A stretch of 64,000 nt of DNA from Anaerolineaceae bacterium (GTDB lineage: Bacteria; Chloroflexota; Anaerolineae; Anaerolineales; Anaerolineaceae): contig JARKPB010000010.1 of NCBI GenBank assembly GCA_029975475.1, forward strand, positions 1 through 64,000, in the 5' to 3' direction. The notes beneath the pieces were generated by a model. It had not been told where the DNA came from and did no database searches. It saw only the letters and a program-made list of their open reading frames with translations. Position numbers and translations under genes: made by a program. Every line of letters starts with the position of its first letter. Positions within the stretch are counted from its first letter, which is position 1. Shown here piece by piece: positions 23,691 through 32,729 of this stretch.

Positions 23691-24561
23691 ATTCACGCTG
23701 TTAGGGGTCATCTGGGGGTCTTCATTTTTATGGATCAAGATAGGACTGCGCGAGGTGGGGCCGCTGACCCTGGTGACCTACCGGGCGGCTTCCGCAGCTC
23801 TGGGTCTGGGAATTTTTCTGCTGCTGAACCGGCGCCTTAATCTGCGCTGGAGCCATCTGCTCCCATTTTTGATTCTTGGCGTGGTCAACGCCGCCGTGCC
23901 TTTTGCGCTGATCACCTGGGCTGAGTTGACGATCACTTCCGGTATGGCGTCCATCCTGAACAGCACATCACCGCTGTGGGTCATCCTGCTGGGCCCGCTT
24001 TTCCTGGCGGACGAGAAGGTAACCTGGGCGCGGACCGCCGGCCTGCTGCTGGGCTTCGCCGGCGTGGTGGTCTTGATGATGCGCTCGCTCAACGGAGCGG
24101 TCTCCCCCCTCCCCGGGGTGGCCGCGATGCTGGTGGCGACCTTTTGTTACGCGCTGGGGGCAATTTTCATCCGCAAGAACAAGGCGGAACTATCCACCGA
24201 AATGCGCGTTTTCGGTCAGTTCTCGACGGCCGCTCTGGTGATGCTCCCGGCGGCGGCCCTTTTTGAGCCGCCCTTTGAGATTCCCGCGCTGCCGCTGACC
24301 TGGACGGCGCTTTTATGGCTGGGACTGCTGGGCTCGGCGCTGGCTTCAATTCTATATTTTGACCTGATCAAATCCGCCGGCCCGACCCGCGCGCTTCTGG
24401 TCACGTATATCTTTCCGCTGGTCGGGGTGATTCTGGGAGCCATCTTTTTACAGGAAAGTGTGAGCATCAACCTGGTCATTGGCGGCGCGATGATCCTGGC
24501 GGGGATCTGGATCGTCAATCAAGGTCTGCCGTTTGGCCTGGCAAAAAAGGAGCTGTCATGA
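23668..24561 (+). CDS. EamA-family (DMT) transporter
   Basis: A 297-residue membrane protein with about ten transmembrane segments in two EamA repeats; the first opens FTLLGVIWGSSFLWIKIGL near 9-27, the second near 150. Members export amino acids or metabolites, and the substrate cannot be read from sequence. The start is TTG at 23668, preceded by GAAGGA at seven bases; no ATG fits better. It overlaps the alkyltransferase gene by 23 bp and era by 4 bp, so it belongs to a coupled operon. Confidence 0.9.
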   Translation: MSTRDWLKFTLLGVIWGSSFLWIKIGLREVGPLTLVTYRAASAALGLGIFLLLNRRLNLRWSHLLPFLILGVVNAAVPFALITWAELTITSGMASILNSTSPLWVILLGPLFLADEKVTWARTAGLLLGFAGVVVLMMRSLNGAVSPLPGVAAMLVATFCYALGAIFIRKNKAELSTEMRVFGQFSTAALVMLPAAALFEPPFEIPALPLTWTALLWLGLLGSALASILYFDLIKSAGPTRALLVTYIFPLVGVILGAIFLQESVSINLVIGGAMILAGIWIVNQGLPFGLAKKELS

Positions 24562-25466
24562 GTTTCCGCGCTGGTTTTGTGGCTGTGGCCGGCCGGCCCA
24601 ATGTGGGCAAATCGACCCTGATCAACCATATCCTGGGGCAAAAAATCGCCGCCGTCTCGCCGCGGCCTCAGACCACCCAGCGCAACCAGCTTGGAATATA
24701 TACCGATGAGCAGGCGCAGATTGTGTTTGTGGACACTCCCGGGCTGCATAAACCAGTTCACCGTTTGGGCGAATTTATGAATCAAGAAGCGCTGGAGGCG
24801 CTGCTGGACGCCGACCTGGTGCTCTGGCTGCTGGATGCCAGCCTGCCGCTGACCGATGAAGACCGCGCCATCGCTGCCAGGTTAAAAGAACAGCCTCGGC
24901 TGCCGCCCGTCTGGCAGATTCTCAATAAAGCCGACCTTGCCAAAAAAACCGCGCTGGCGGCCAAAGCCGCCGAGGCAGGCCAGCTCTTCCCCGTTGAAAA
25001 ACAGTTTACAATTTCAGCCATTACCGGTCTGGGCATCGCGGAACTGCTCGCGGAAATTCGCGCGCGGCTGCCGGAGGGCGGCGCTTTTTATGACAGCGAT
25101 CAAATCACCGACCGCTATGAACGCGATATCGCCGCCGATCTGGTGCGCGAAGCCGCGCTGGAGCATCTGGAAGATGAAATCCCGCACACGATCGCGGTGA
25201 AGGTCGAAGAATATAACGAGCGCGGGGAGAGCGGCGCGCACATCCTTGCGTCGATCTATGTGGAACGCGAAACGCATAAAGGGATTGTGATCGGCAGGCA
25301 AGGGGAGATGCTCAAGAAGATCGGCACAACCGCGCGCAAAGCCATTGAAGAGATGAGCGGCCGCAAAATCTTTCTGGAATTGCACGTTAAAATCAAGAAA
25401 AACTGGCGAAACACGCCGGAAGGTCTGCGCTATTTTGGCTTTATTCGAGAAAGAGGTGGAAAATGA
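24558..25466 (+). CDS. era: GTPase Era
   Basis: A 302-residue ribosome-assembly GTPase that binds 16S rRNA. The P-loop GRPNVGKST is near 13-21, switch I SPRPQTTQRNQLGI near 35-48, G3 VDTPGLHKP near 60 and NKAD near 121. The C-terminal KH domain (about 210-290) has GIVIGRQGEMLKKIGTTARKAIE. Length is normal. ATGA overlap with the transporter upstream and the YhhN gene downstream indicates one operon. Confidence 0.97.
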   Translation: MSFRAGFVAVAGRPNVGKSTLINHILGQKIAAVSPRPQTTQRNQLGIYTDEQAQIVFVDTPGLHKPVHRLGEFMNQEALEALLDADLVLWLLDASLPLTDEDRAIAARLKEQPRLPPVWQILNKADLAKKTALAAKAAEAGQLFPVEKQFTISAITGLGIAELLAEIRARLPEGGAFYDSDQITDRYERDIAADLVREAALEHLEDEIPHTIAVKVEEYNERGESGAHILASIYVERETHKGIVIGRQGEMLKKIGTTARKAIEEMSGRKIFLELHVKIKKNWRNTPEGLRYFGFIRERGGK

Positions 25467-26128
25467 GCCTGATCTGGGGAATTCTGGCCGCCGCTGCGGC
25501 CGTGATGGACTGGCTGGCGCTCTATTTTCACTGGAATAAGATCAACCGCATCACCAAACCCGCCGTGATTGTGTTCTTCCTGCTGCTGGGCTGGCAAATC
25601 AGCGCCTGGCAGGGGGCGCTGGTGTGGTTTGGGCTGGCGCTGCTGGCCAGCCTGGCCGGCGACGTTTTTCTGCTGCTGCCAGAGCGGTATTTCTTTGGCG
25701 GACTGGTTTCGTTTCTAATTGCCCATGTGTTTTTCCTGATCGGTTTTAACCAGGACGCCAGCCCGCTCACCGGCATCAGTTTTATCCTGGCAGCCAGTGT
25801 GGGCATCGCCGCGGGGATGGCCATGCGCAATTTACTCGCGGCACTTCCGAGCGGCAGCCGCCAGAGCGAGCGCCGCTGGGTGATCATCTACCTGTGCGTT
25901 CTGACACTGATGTGGCTTTCAGCCACCCTGACTCTGACCAACCCAGCCTGGCAGGGCCCACCCTCGTGGCTGGCAGCCGGCGGAGCCATTCTGTTCACGC
26001 TCTCGGATTTGCTTCTGGCTTACAACCGCTACGTAAAAAAATACGCCCGCGGCCAGCTGGTTGTGCGCATCCTGTATCATCTGGGACAGGCGGGCATTCT
26101 GGCCGGGGCGCTGCTGCGCTGGGGATAA
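25463..26128 (+). CDS. YhhN-family lysoplasmalogenase-like membrane protein
   Basis: A 221-residue multi-pass membrane protein of the YhhN family; the eukaryotic relative TMEM86B cleaves lysoplasmalogen. About seven or eight hydrophobic segments are visible, with the family features SLAGDVFLLLPERYFFGGL near 67-85, FLIAHVFFLIGF near 88, and a C-terminal TLSDLLLAYNRY near 183. Its activity on ether lipids is inferred from the family only. It overlaps era by 4 bp and ends convergently 5 bp from the YitT gene. Confidence 0.82.
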   Translation: MSLIWGILAAAAAVMDWLALYFHWNKINRITKPAVIVFFLLLGWQISAWQGALVWFGLALLASLAGDVFLLLPERYFFGGLVSFLIAHVFFLIGFNQDASPLTGISFILAASVGIAAGMAMRNLLAALPSGSRQSERRWVIIYLCVLTLMWLSATLTLTNPAWQGPPSWLAAGGAILFTLSDLLLAYNRYVKKYARGQLVVRILYHLGQAGILAGALLRWG

Positions 26129-26133
26129 GTTGA

Positions 26134-27057
26134 TCACGACCTGGTCAGCGGTCGAAAACCTTCTCCCAGCGCTTCGTGGGCCGACCCGATGACCATAAAC
26201 GCCCGCGGATCGGTATCTTTGACCATCTCTTTCAGCTGATTTACTTCAGACCTTGTAACGACGCAGTATAAAACCGCTCGTTCTTCGCCGGTATAAGCCC
26301 CGGTTCCGACCAGTTTGGTTACCCCGCGCTCCAGGCCGGTCATAATTTTCTCAGCCACAGCGTCCGCGTCCGCGCTGATGATAATCGCGGTGCGAAAGAT
26401 GCTGGATCCTTCGGAAGCGGCTTCCGCGGCCAGACCGCTGACGTAAATGACCACCAGACCGTAGAGCGCTTTTTCCCACGAGAAGGTGAAACCGCCCATC
26501 AAGACCACCAGGCTGTCGGTGATCAGGTAAGCCTGGGAAATGGAAATGCCCAGGCGGAAATTGAGGATGCGTCCGAGAATATCGCTTCCGCCGCTGGTGC
26601 CCTGTCCGCGGTACACCAGCCCCAGACCGACCCCCAGCATGATGCCGCCGTAGAGGCTGTTTAAGACATTATCACCCGAGACGCCGCTGGCAGGGATAAA
26701 GAAAACCAGCAGATCGGTCAGAAAGGAAAAACTCACGATGGCAAAAGCCGTGCGCAGGGCGAATTTTGCGCCGCCCAGGAAACGCCAGCCAAGAATGAAC
26801 AAAGGAATGTTCCCAATCAGAACCATTAACCCGATCGGCCAGCCGGTAAAATAATTGATAATCTGAGATGCGCCGCTGATGCCGCCGCTGACCAGGTTGG
26901 CCGGCACCAGAAAAAGGCGCATCGCCAGCGCCTGAACCAGGGAACCGGCCAGAATAAAGAGATAGTCTTTAATCGACCGGCGGCTAAACTGGATTTTGCC
27001 TGCCCACTGCTCAATTTTTTCTAATCTTTGATTGATATAATCTTTCGGTTTCATCAT
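26134..27057 (-). CDS. YitT-family membrane protein
   Basis: A 307-residue protein with five or six transmembrane segments (YitT/DUF161: FILAGSLVQALAMRLFLVPANLVSGGISGASQI near 35-67) and a soluble C-terminal DUF2179 domain from about 225 (IFRTAIIISADADAVAEKIM, then GTGAYTGEERAVLYCVVTRSEV). The function of the family is not established; transport or sensing is suspected. A TATAAT on the minus strand at 27086-27081 is a likely -10, with a poor -35. Confidence 0.9.
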   Translation of the reverse strand: MMKPKDYINQRLEKIEQWAGKIQFSRRSIKDYLFILAGSLVQALAMRLFLVPANLVSGGISGASQIINYFTGWPIGLMVLIGNIPLFILGWRFLGGAKFALRTAFAIVSFSFLTDLLVFFIPASGVSGDNVLNSLYGGIMLGVGLGLVYRGQGTSGGSDILGRILNFRLGISISQAYLITDSLVVLMGGFTFSWEKALYGLVVIYVSGLAAEAASEGSSIFRTAIIISADADAVAEKIMTGLERGVTKLVGTGAYTGEERAVLYCVVTRSEVNQLKEMVKDTDPRAFMVIGSAHEALGEGFRPLTRS

Positions 27058-27133
27058 CCGCGCCTCCGCCGTAATGGTCTATTATAGGTAGAACTAGCGG
27101 TTTCGAGAAGGTGCGAATAAAAAGGGTCGAGCT

Positions 27134-29920
27134 GTGAAATTACCGGTGCGCAATTCATATTTCTGGCTGGCAGTCATCACCGCGCTGATAGGCGCGGCGA
27201 TGCTGTATGCCTGGAAAAACCCGCCCCCGCCCTACCGCCCCAACGCTCAGAACAACAACTCCGCGACCCGCTCATACGCCGTGTCGGGGCAGCCGCGTCT
27301 GGTGGTGGGATACAATCCGGACTGCCCGCCTTATGAATACAGTTTGGACGGACGGCCGGCAGGTTTCACCATTGAAATACTGCGCGGCGCAGCAGCCCTG
27401 GAGAACCTGGCCCTGACCTTTGAACCGGGCAGCGAAACAGAGCTGCGCCAGCGGTTTGAACGCGGTGAAATCGATATTCTTTCCGGCGCTCCGTATCGTC
27501 CCGGTCTCAGCCAGCAGTACGTCTTCAGCCTGCCCGTTATCGACCAGGTCTATGACATCTTTGTCACCGAAGGATCTTCTATCCGGCAGCCGCAAGACCT
27601 GGCCGGGAAACAAGTGATCATCCTGCCCAACGCGCCGTCAGAAACGTATCTGTCCGCGAACATTCCTCTGGCAGTGCCGGTCTACGCAGGCGATATTGAA
27701 AGCGCGCTCAACATGCTGGCAGCCGGCCAGGGCGAAGCCGCTTTGCTGCCCAAAGATCAGGCGATTTTGCTCGCCAAATCCGGGAACCCGACAAAAATAC
27801 GCAATCTGGCTTTCGATCCCTTTTCCATCCCCTACGGGTACGCCGTGCAGCCCGGCGCAGGCGATTTGCTTTACCGCTTAAACCGCGGAATTGCCCAGAT
27901 GAGAGAAAGCGGCGCTTATTACACCATTTACGAGCGCTGGTTTGGCGTCTCACCTCAGCCGATGGTCTGGAATCTGTTTCGCTACGCGGTGGTGGGTTTA
28001 TTATTCATCGCCCTGTTTTTAGCCATCTCTGCCGCCTGGCTGGGGGTGCTTCAGCGTCAGGTGCGCCAGCGCTCCGCCCAGCTAGCCGCCAGCGAAGAAA
28101 AATACCGCCAGCTGGCAGAGAACGCGTCGGAAGGGGTGGTGGTCATTCGCGGCCCGCAGGTCTTGTATGCCAATCAACGGGCTGCGGATATTATCGGGTA
28201 CAGCATTGAAGAAATGCTGCGATTACCGATTGCGGTCATCATGGGAGAAGACCGCTACGAAAGCGCGCGCCAGCAGCACCGCTCGTTGATGCTGACCAAT
28301 GGTCAGGTGAGGTCTTACACCATCAAAGTGCGCACCAAAAGCGGCGAGCGGCGCTGGCTGCAGGTCAACGGCGCCACAGTAAGCTGGGAAGGCGCGCCGG
28401 CATATCTGGATATGTTCACCGACATCACAGCTGAATATCAGGCGCAGCTGGCGCTGCGCCAGTCGGAAGATAAGTTTTCCAAAGCGTTTAAGACTTCTCC
28501 GGATTCGATCAATATCAACCGCCTTTCGGACGGCGCTTATCTAGAGGTGAATGAGGGCTTTACCGCTTTAACAGGTTACAGCGAAGCAGAAGTCATCGGC
28601 ATTCCGTCAAATCAAATCAATATCTGGGCAAATCCTGAAGACAGACAGCGCCTGTTGAACGAGGTGATGAAACAAGGGTTTGTCCGGGATATGGAATTCG
28701 ATTTTCGCATCAAGAACGGCAGTCTGCGGCGGGGATCGCTCTCAGCGCGGGTGATTGAAGTGCAAGGCGAGCCCTGCCTGCTGACCATCACGAGGGATGT
28801 CACCGAGCGCCGCGAGGCGGAACAACGCATCCGGCAGCAGGTCAACCGGCTGGCCGCGCTGCGCGCAGTTGACCTGGCGATGATTACCTCAGAAAATCTC
28901 ACCTACACGCTGCGCATCCTGCTGGATAAAGTCTGCGACCAACTGGGACTGGCCCACGGCGGCATCTTGCTGCGCGAAGAAGAGAAAGAGCTGCGCTATC
29001 TGGTCGCGCGCGGTTTTCGCGCCAATGGCACAACCGGACCTTCACCCCTTGCCCGTCAGATTTTTAACCTGGGCCGGCGGCTGGTCCTTGATTCCCTGCG
29101 GCCGGAAGAAGCGGAAGGACTGCCGGTTGGAAAAATGAGCAGTTACCTGGGGCTGCCTTTCATCACCCGCGGCCAGGTTGTGGGGGTGCTGGAGCTGTAC
29201 CACCGCGGAAAGCTGTTTCTGGATGACCAGGATCAGGAATTTCTGGATGCCATGATGAATGCCGGCGCGATCGCGATCGAGAATTCGCGGCTGCTGAATA
29301 ACCTTGAGCAGGCGAACCGCGATCTGATCGCCGCGTATGATGCCACCATCCAGGGTTGGGCGCGCGCGCTGGAACTTCGAGACGGAGAAACGGAAGGGCA
29401 TTCACAGCGGGTCACCGAGATGGTTCTGCGCCTGGCGGATGCGCTGGGCGTTCCAGAAAGCGAGCAGCTGCATATCCGCCGGGGTTCGCTCCTGCATGAT
29501 ATCGGAAAGATGGCGATTCCCGATTCGATCTTGTTGAAAAAAGGCCCGCTCAGCGAAGATGAATGGCGCATCATGCGCCGCCATCCCAGTTATGCGTTTG
29601 AACTGCTCTCGACGATTGATTTTTTACGCCCGGCTCTGGCAATCCCGTATTATCATCACGAACGCTGGGATGGAAGCGGCTATCCCGGCGGGATTTCCGG
29701 CGAGGATATCCCGCTCTACGCGCGAATCTTCTCGGTTGTGGATGTCTGGGATGCCCTGCGCACCGGACGGCCGTACCGGCCGGCGATGACGGATGAAGAA
29801 GTCTATCAATACCTGGTAAAAAACGCGGGCAAACACCTGGACCCCCGCATTGTGGACACCTTCCTGCGGCTGGTGTATCCTGATCGGGCCGCACCTGCTC
29901 CCGCGAAACCCAGGGAATAA
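27134..29920 (+). CDS. Solute-binding/PAS/PAS/GAF/HD-GYP sensor phosphodiesterase
   Basis: A 928-residue one-piece sensor. After an N-terminal membrane anchor (about 9-27), an extracellular SBP_bac_3 domain (about 55-275: VVGYNPDCPPYEYSLDGRPAGF) is followed by a transmembrane helix near 282-308, two PAS domains (about 320-430 and 445-560), a GAF domain (about 575-720) and an HD-GYP domain (about 735-915). The HD-GYP motifs are intact: HDIGK, then HHERWDGSGYPGG, then DVWDALRTGRPYR. HD-GYP proteins degrade cyclic di-GMP. The design couples an outside small ligand to c-di-GMP turnover. The start is GTG with AAAGGG seven bases upstream. Confidence 0.92.
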   Translation: MKLPVRNSYFWLAVITALIGAAMLYAWKNPPPPYRPNAQNNNSATRSYAVSGQPRLVVGYNPDCPPYEYSLDGRPAGFTIEILRGAAALENLALTFEPGSETELRQRFERGEIDILSGAPYRPGLSQQYVFSLPVIDQVYDIFVTEGSSIRQPQDLAGKQVIILPNAPSETYLSANIPLAVPVYAGDIESALNMLAAGQGEAALLPKDQAILLAKSGNPTKIRNLAFDPFSIPYGYAVQPGAGDLLYRLNRGIAQMRESGAYYTIYERWFGVSPQPMVWNLFRYAVVGLLFIALFLAISAAWLGVLQRQVRQRSAQLAASEEKYRQLAENASEGVVVIRGPQVLYANQRAADIIGYSIEEMLRLPIAVIMGEDRYESARQQHRSLMLTNGQVRSYTIKVRTKSGERRWLQVNGATVSWEGAPAYLDMFTDITAEYQAQLALRQSEDKFSKAFKTSPDSININRLSDGAYLEVNEGFTALTGYSEAEVIGIPSNQINIWANPEDRQRLLNEVMKQGFVRDMEFDFRIKNGSLRRGSLSARVIEVQGEPCLLTITRDVTERREAEQRIRQQVNRLAALRAVDLAMITSENLTYTLRILLDKVCDQLGLAHGGILLREEEKELRYLVARGFRANGTTGPSPLARQIFNLGRRLVLDSLRPEEAEGLPVGKMSSYLGLPFITRGQVVGVLELYHRGKLFLDDQDQEFLDAMMNAGAIAIENSRLLNNLEQANRDLIAAYDATIQGWARALELRDGETEGHSQRVTEMVLRLADALGVPESEQLHIRRGSLLHDIGKMAIPDSILLKKGPLSEDEWRIMRRHPSYAFELLSTIDFLRPALAIPYYHHERWDGSGYPGGISGEDIPLYARIFSVVDVWDALRTGRPYRPAMTDEEVYQYLVKNAGKHLDPRIVDTFLRLVYPDRAAPAPAKPRE

Positions 29921-29952
29921 GAGACCTTAAGCGAGGGGAAAACGAACCGGAT

Positions 29953-31680
29953 TTAACCTTTCAGACGCGCCAGTTCCTGACGGAGAATGCGGCGGGCGAT
30001 CGCCACCATGGTCGCGTAGGTGGCATCCATACCAAAGTACGAAAGCGTCCCAGCGCCCAGGTTTTTTCCTTTGCTCATCGGGGTATCCGAGGCGTAATGG
30101 ACGATGCCGAGGTCAAAAGGAGCCCCGTAAAGATTGACAATTTCATTCACCGGGTGGCGGCGCGGTCGATACATTTCATATACCGCGGATAAATACGGAC
30201 CGGCTTCCATTTCAATATCCGTGTAACCTTCGCGGTAGATCACATCCATGACGCGTGAATTTTGCAGGAAGGTCCCCAGCACCGTGACCGCTTTTTGATT
30301 ATCCAGCACAGTGCCGTTGTTCAGGAAGGGAGCGACATCCACCGCGCGGATGCTGTTTTGAAACAAATAGGTGTTCTGGGTGTGCTCGTCATGCACCACA
30401 GCGGGGATCATGACGTCCCCGCGCACGCCGTTCAGCGTGGCCGCCTTGCCCATGATGTACACGCCCTGCAGGCTGCCGACATGTTCGGCGGTCTTGGAAA
30501 GGATGTTGTACGCGGCCAGACCCAGAGGGTAATCCACATTCAGAATAACCGCGTCGCTGCGGCGCAGCGCCTGCAATTCAGCCTCGCTCAGCGGCTGCTC
30601 GCCGCCCAGCAGGCGGGGGTCAAACCATTCAGGCTGCAAGCCGGAAAGCGGCAGGATCTGGGCTTCAATTTCGAAGATTTCCGGGTTGGTGATGCGCTGA
30701 AACCCGAGCCGGTTTTCTTCGGCCCGCTGAGCCGCGCTCATTTGCCCGCCGGAGGCAGATTGCTGGTATTTTTTCAGCACGTAATACAGGAAATTTTCAC
30801 GGCTGGCGCCAGGTGCGCCGCGCTCAATCGCCTGCCATTCTTCCAGCAGACGCGGATTTTCTTCGCGCCTGACAAATTCAACCAGGGCTTCCTGCTGGCG
30901 CAGGGCGAAACCGCTGAGAATATTGGGCAGGCTGTGAGGATTACTGGAAACGAAATAAACCGGCCGATCCTGAATATCACGGCAGGCCTGTTCAATACCG
31001 TCCCACCAGGAACGCGTGGCGCGCTGGTAATCGCTGTACGAGCCGCTCAGCAGCTGGACCCGCAGGGAAAGCGCCCGCCCGCGGACGGCCAGCAGGTTAT
31101 CCAGGAAATTGTCCTCCCAGATCGCCCACAGCCGGGCCAGGTCTTCTTCACCCATTTCCAGAGCCCGGGCTAAAGCAGGAAAACCAGCCGCGTCATCCTC
31201 AACCCCGGGGTGGAGGAATTCCTGCGGGCAGCGGTTCAACAGCACATGCAGTTTATTCCACTCAATCTGGTAAGCCACCAGGGTCGGGATCAGATCGTCA
31301 ATATCAGACCGGCTGGCGATAAACACCGCCAGGCTGTCGCGGCCGTTGAAGAAGCAGCGCCGGCGGCGGGCGCGGGCAGCGGTCGGCATCCAGGTTGTCA
31401 GGTCGCCGTAGCCGTGCTGGCAAAAAACCGCGTAACTCTGACCGATGGCGATCCGCTCCACTCTGGGCATTTCAGGCGGCAGGCGCAGCAGGCTGTAGAT
31501 AAAAGCCGAGGTATCCGGACGGGTAGCGCGCGCATCAGGATGCAGGGATGAATTCATGCCAGCGTGCACTTCTTCCAGAGTGCGGATCTGCACCTCGGTC
31601 GTGGACCGCAGCAGGGAATAGATCGTGCGCAAATATAATTCGATTTCTTCCGAAGCAGTGCTGGGAACGGTTCTTTCCAT
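29953..31680 (-). CDS. Conserved protein of unknown function (possibly DUF6909)
   Basis: A 575-residue soluble protein with no signal peptide. I do not firmly recognise the family; from memory it may be what is labelled DUF6909. The N-terminal half is helical. The C-terminal third resembles nucleoside-phosphorylase-like proteins: SDAVILNVDYPLGLAAYNIL near 375, VYIMGKAATLNGVRGDVMIP near 405, and EGYTDIEMEAGPYLSAVYEM near 500, where MEAGP recalls the ME-A segment of phosphorylases. It ends NLGAGTLSYFGMDATYATM. It lies on its own between the HD-GYP gene and an EamA gene 15 bp upstream, so co-transcription with that transporter is possible. Confidence 0.7.
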   Translation of the reverse strand: MERTVPSTASEEIELYLRTIYSLLRSTTEVQIRTLEEVHAGMNSSLHPDARATRPDTSAFIYSLLRLPPEMPRVERIAIGQSYAVFCQHGYGDLTTWMPTAARARRRRCFFNGRDSLAVFIASRSDIDDLIPTLVAYQIEWNKLHVLLNRCPQEFLHPGVEDDAAGFPALARALEMGEEDLARLWAIWEDNFLDNLLAVRGRALSLRVQLLSGSYSDYQRATRSWWDGIEQACRDIQDRPVYFVSSNPHSLPNILSGFALRQQEALVEFVRREENPRLLEEWQAIERGAPGASRENFLYYVLKKYQQSASGGQMSAAQRAEENRLGFQRITNPEIFEIEAQILPLSGLQPEWFDPRLLGGEQPLSEAELQALRRSDAVILNVDYPLGLAAYNILSKTAEHVGSLQGVYIMGKAATLNGVRGDVMIPAVVHDEHTQNTYLFQNSIRAVDVAPFLNNGTVLDNQKAVTVLGTFLQNSRVMDVIYREGYTDIEMEAGPYLSAVYEMYRPRRHPVNEIVNLYGAPFDLGIVHYASDTPMSKGKNLGAGTLSYFGMDATYATMVAIARRILRQELARLKG

Positions 31681-31695
31681 GTAAGTACCCTGTTT

Positions 31696-32598
31696 CTATT
31701 CTAGCACAGGCAAAGCGCGCCGGTTCACCAGATATATCCCCGTCAGCACGACCGCTCCTCCCAGCCACTGCACCCAGTTCAACCCTTCCCCGGTTAACGG
31801 GACTGCCAGCAGGGTGGTCAGCACCGGCTGCGCCACCATGGTGGGGGCGACCGCCGAGGCAGGCAGGCGCCCGAGGGCATAGGCGACCGCCAGGTAGCCA
31901 ATCCCCTGCGAGAACAAACCGGAAGCCAGGAAAACCAGCCAGGTACGGCTGTCGAACCCGCTCAGCGGGTAACCGGCGCTCAGACAGACCAGCAGCAGCA
32001 CCCCGGCCGCACCCAGGTTGACAATCCACATAAAGACAAGCACCGGCAGGGCGCGCCGCGCGCGCTGGGTAACCAGGTAATACGCGGCGTAGAACAGACT
32101 GGAAAGCCCTGCCAGCGCATCCCCGCCGGATAAATGCGGATGGGCAAGCAAATCATAGCCGATGACGAACCCCGCGCCGCCCAGGGTAAACGCCAGCCCG
32201 AGCCAGAACTGGCGCGGCAGCCGTTCGCGAAAAAAGAAAAACGCCGCCAGAGCCACCCACAGGGGGGCGATATTATTCAGCAGGGTCAGGTTGGCGATGC
32301 GGGTCAGGGCGACCGAAGCGCTTAACAAGGCGTGATCCAGACCGGCCAGCGCGCCGGCCGCAACCGCCAGGCGCAGGGGAACGGCGGGCAGCGAGGAGGT
32401 TTGGCGCTGCAAAGCCAGCAGGGCGGGGACGGCAAGCAGGAGCGCAGCCACCAGCATACGGTAGAAAGCGGTCACGGGCCCGGGCGCTGATGATAGACGG
32501 ACAAAGATGGACGTCATCGAAAGCGCCAGCACACCCACCCCGAGAGCGGCATAAGCGCGCCAGATAGGCGGCGCAGCGGGCAGAACTGGCTGGCTCAT
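31696..32598 (-). CDS. EamA-family (DMT) transporter
   Basis: A 300-residue ten-helix membrane transporter with two EamA repeats, opening YAALGVGVLALSMTSIFVRLSS near 15-36, with the second half near 165-290. It belongs to the drug/metabolite transporter superfamily; the substrate is not predictable. It is unrelated in position to the EamA gene at 23668 and diverges from it in sequence. Fifteen bases separate it from the unknown gene downstream. Confidence 0.9.
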   Translation of the reverse strand: MSQPVLPAAPPIWRAYAALGVGVLALSMTSIFVRLSSAPGPVTAFYRMLVAALLLAVPALLALQRQTSSLPAVPLRLAVAAGALAGLDHALLSASVALTRIANLTLLNNIAPLWVALAAFFFFRERLPRQFWLGLAFTLGGAGFVIGYDLLAHPHLSGGDALAGLSSLFYAAYYLVTQRARRALPVLVFMWIVNLGAAGVLLLVCLSAGYPLSGFDSRTWLVFLASGLFSQGIGYLAVAYALGRLPASAVAPTMVAQPVLTTLLAVPLTGEGLNWVQWLGGAVVLTGIYLVNRRALPVLE

Positions 32599-32630
32599 GC
32601 TCCGATTTTAACATGACCAAACCGGAATGG

Positions 32631-32658
32631 TTGCAAATTGCGCCGTTCTGACTAGAAT
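32631..32658 (+). promoter_or_regulatory. Promoter of the zinc-ribbon membrane protein gene
   Basis: TTGCAA (32631-32636), a 16-bp spacer and TAGAAT (32653-32658), about 70 bp before the start, which has AGGAG upstream. Confidence 0.5.
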
Positions 32659-32729
32659 CAGCATAGATTTCACAAATTCCCGCGCGGCAATCCTGCCGCC
32701 CTGTACACAGCAATCACAAGGAGCGTAGA

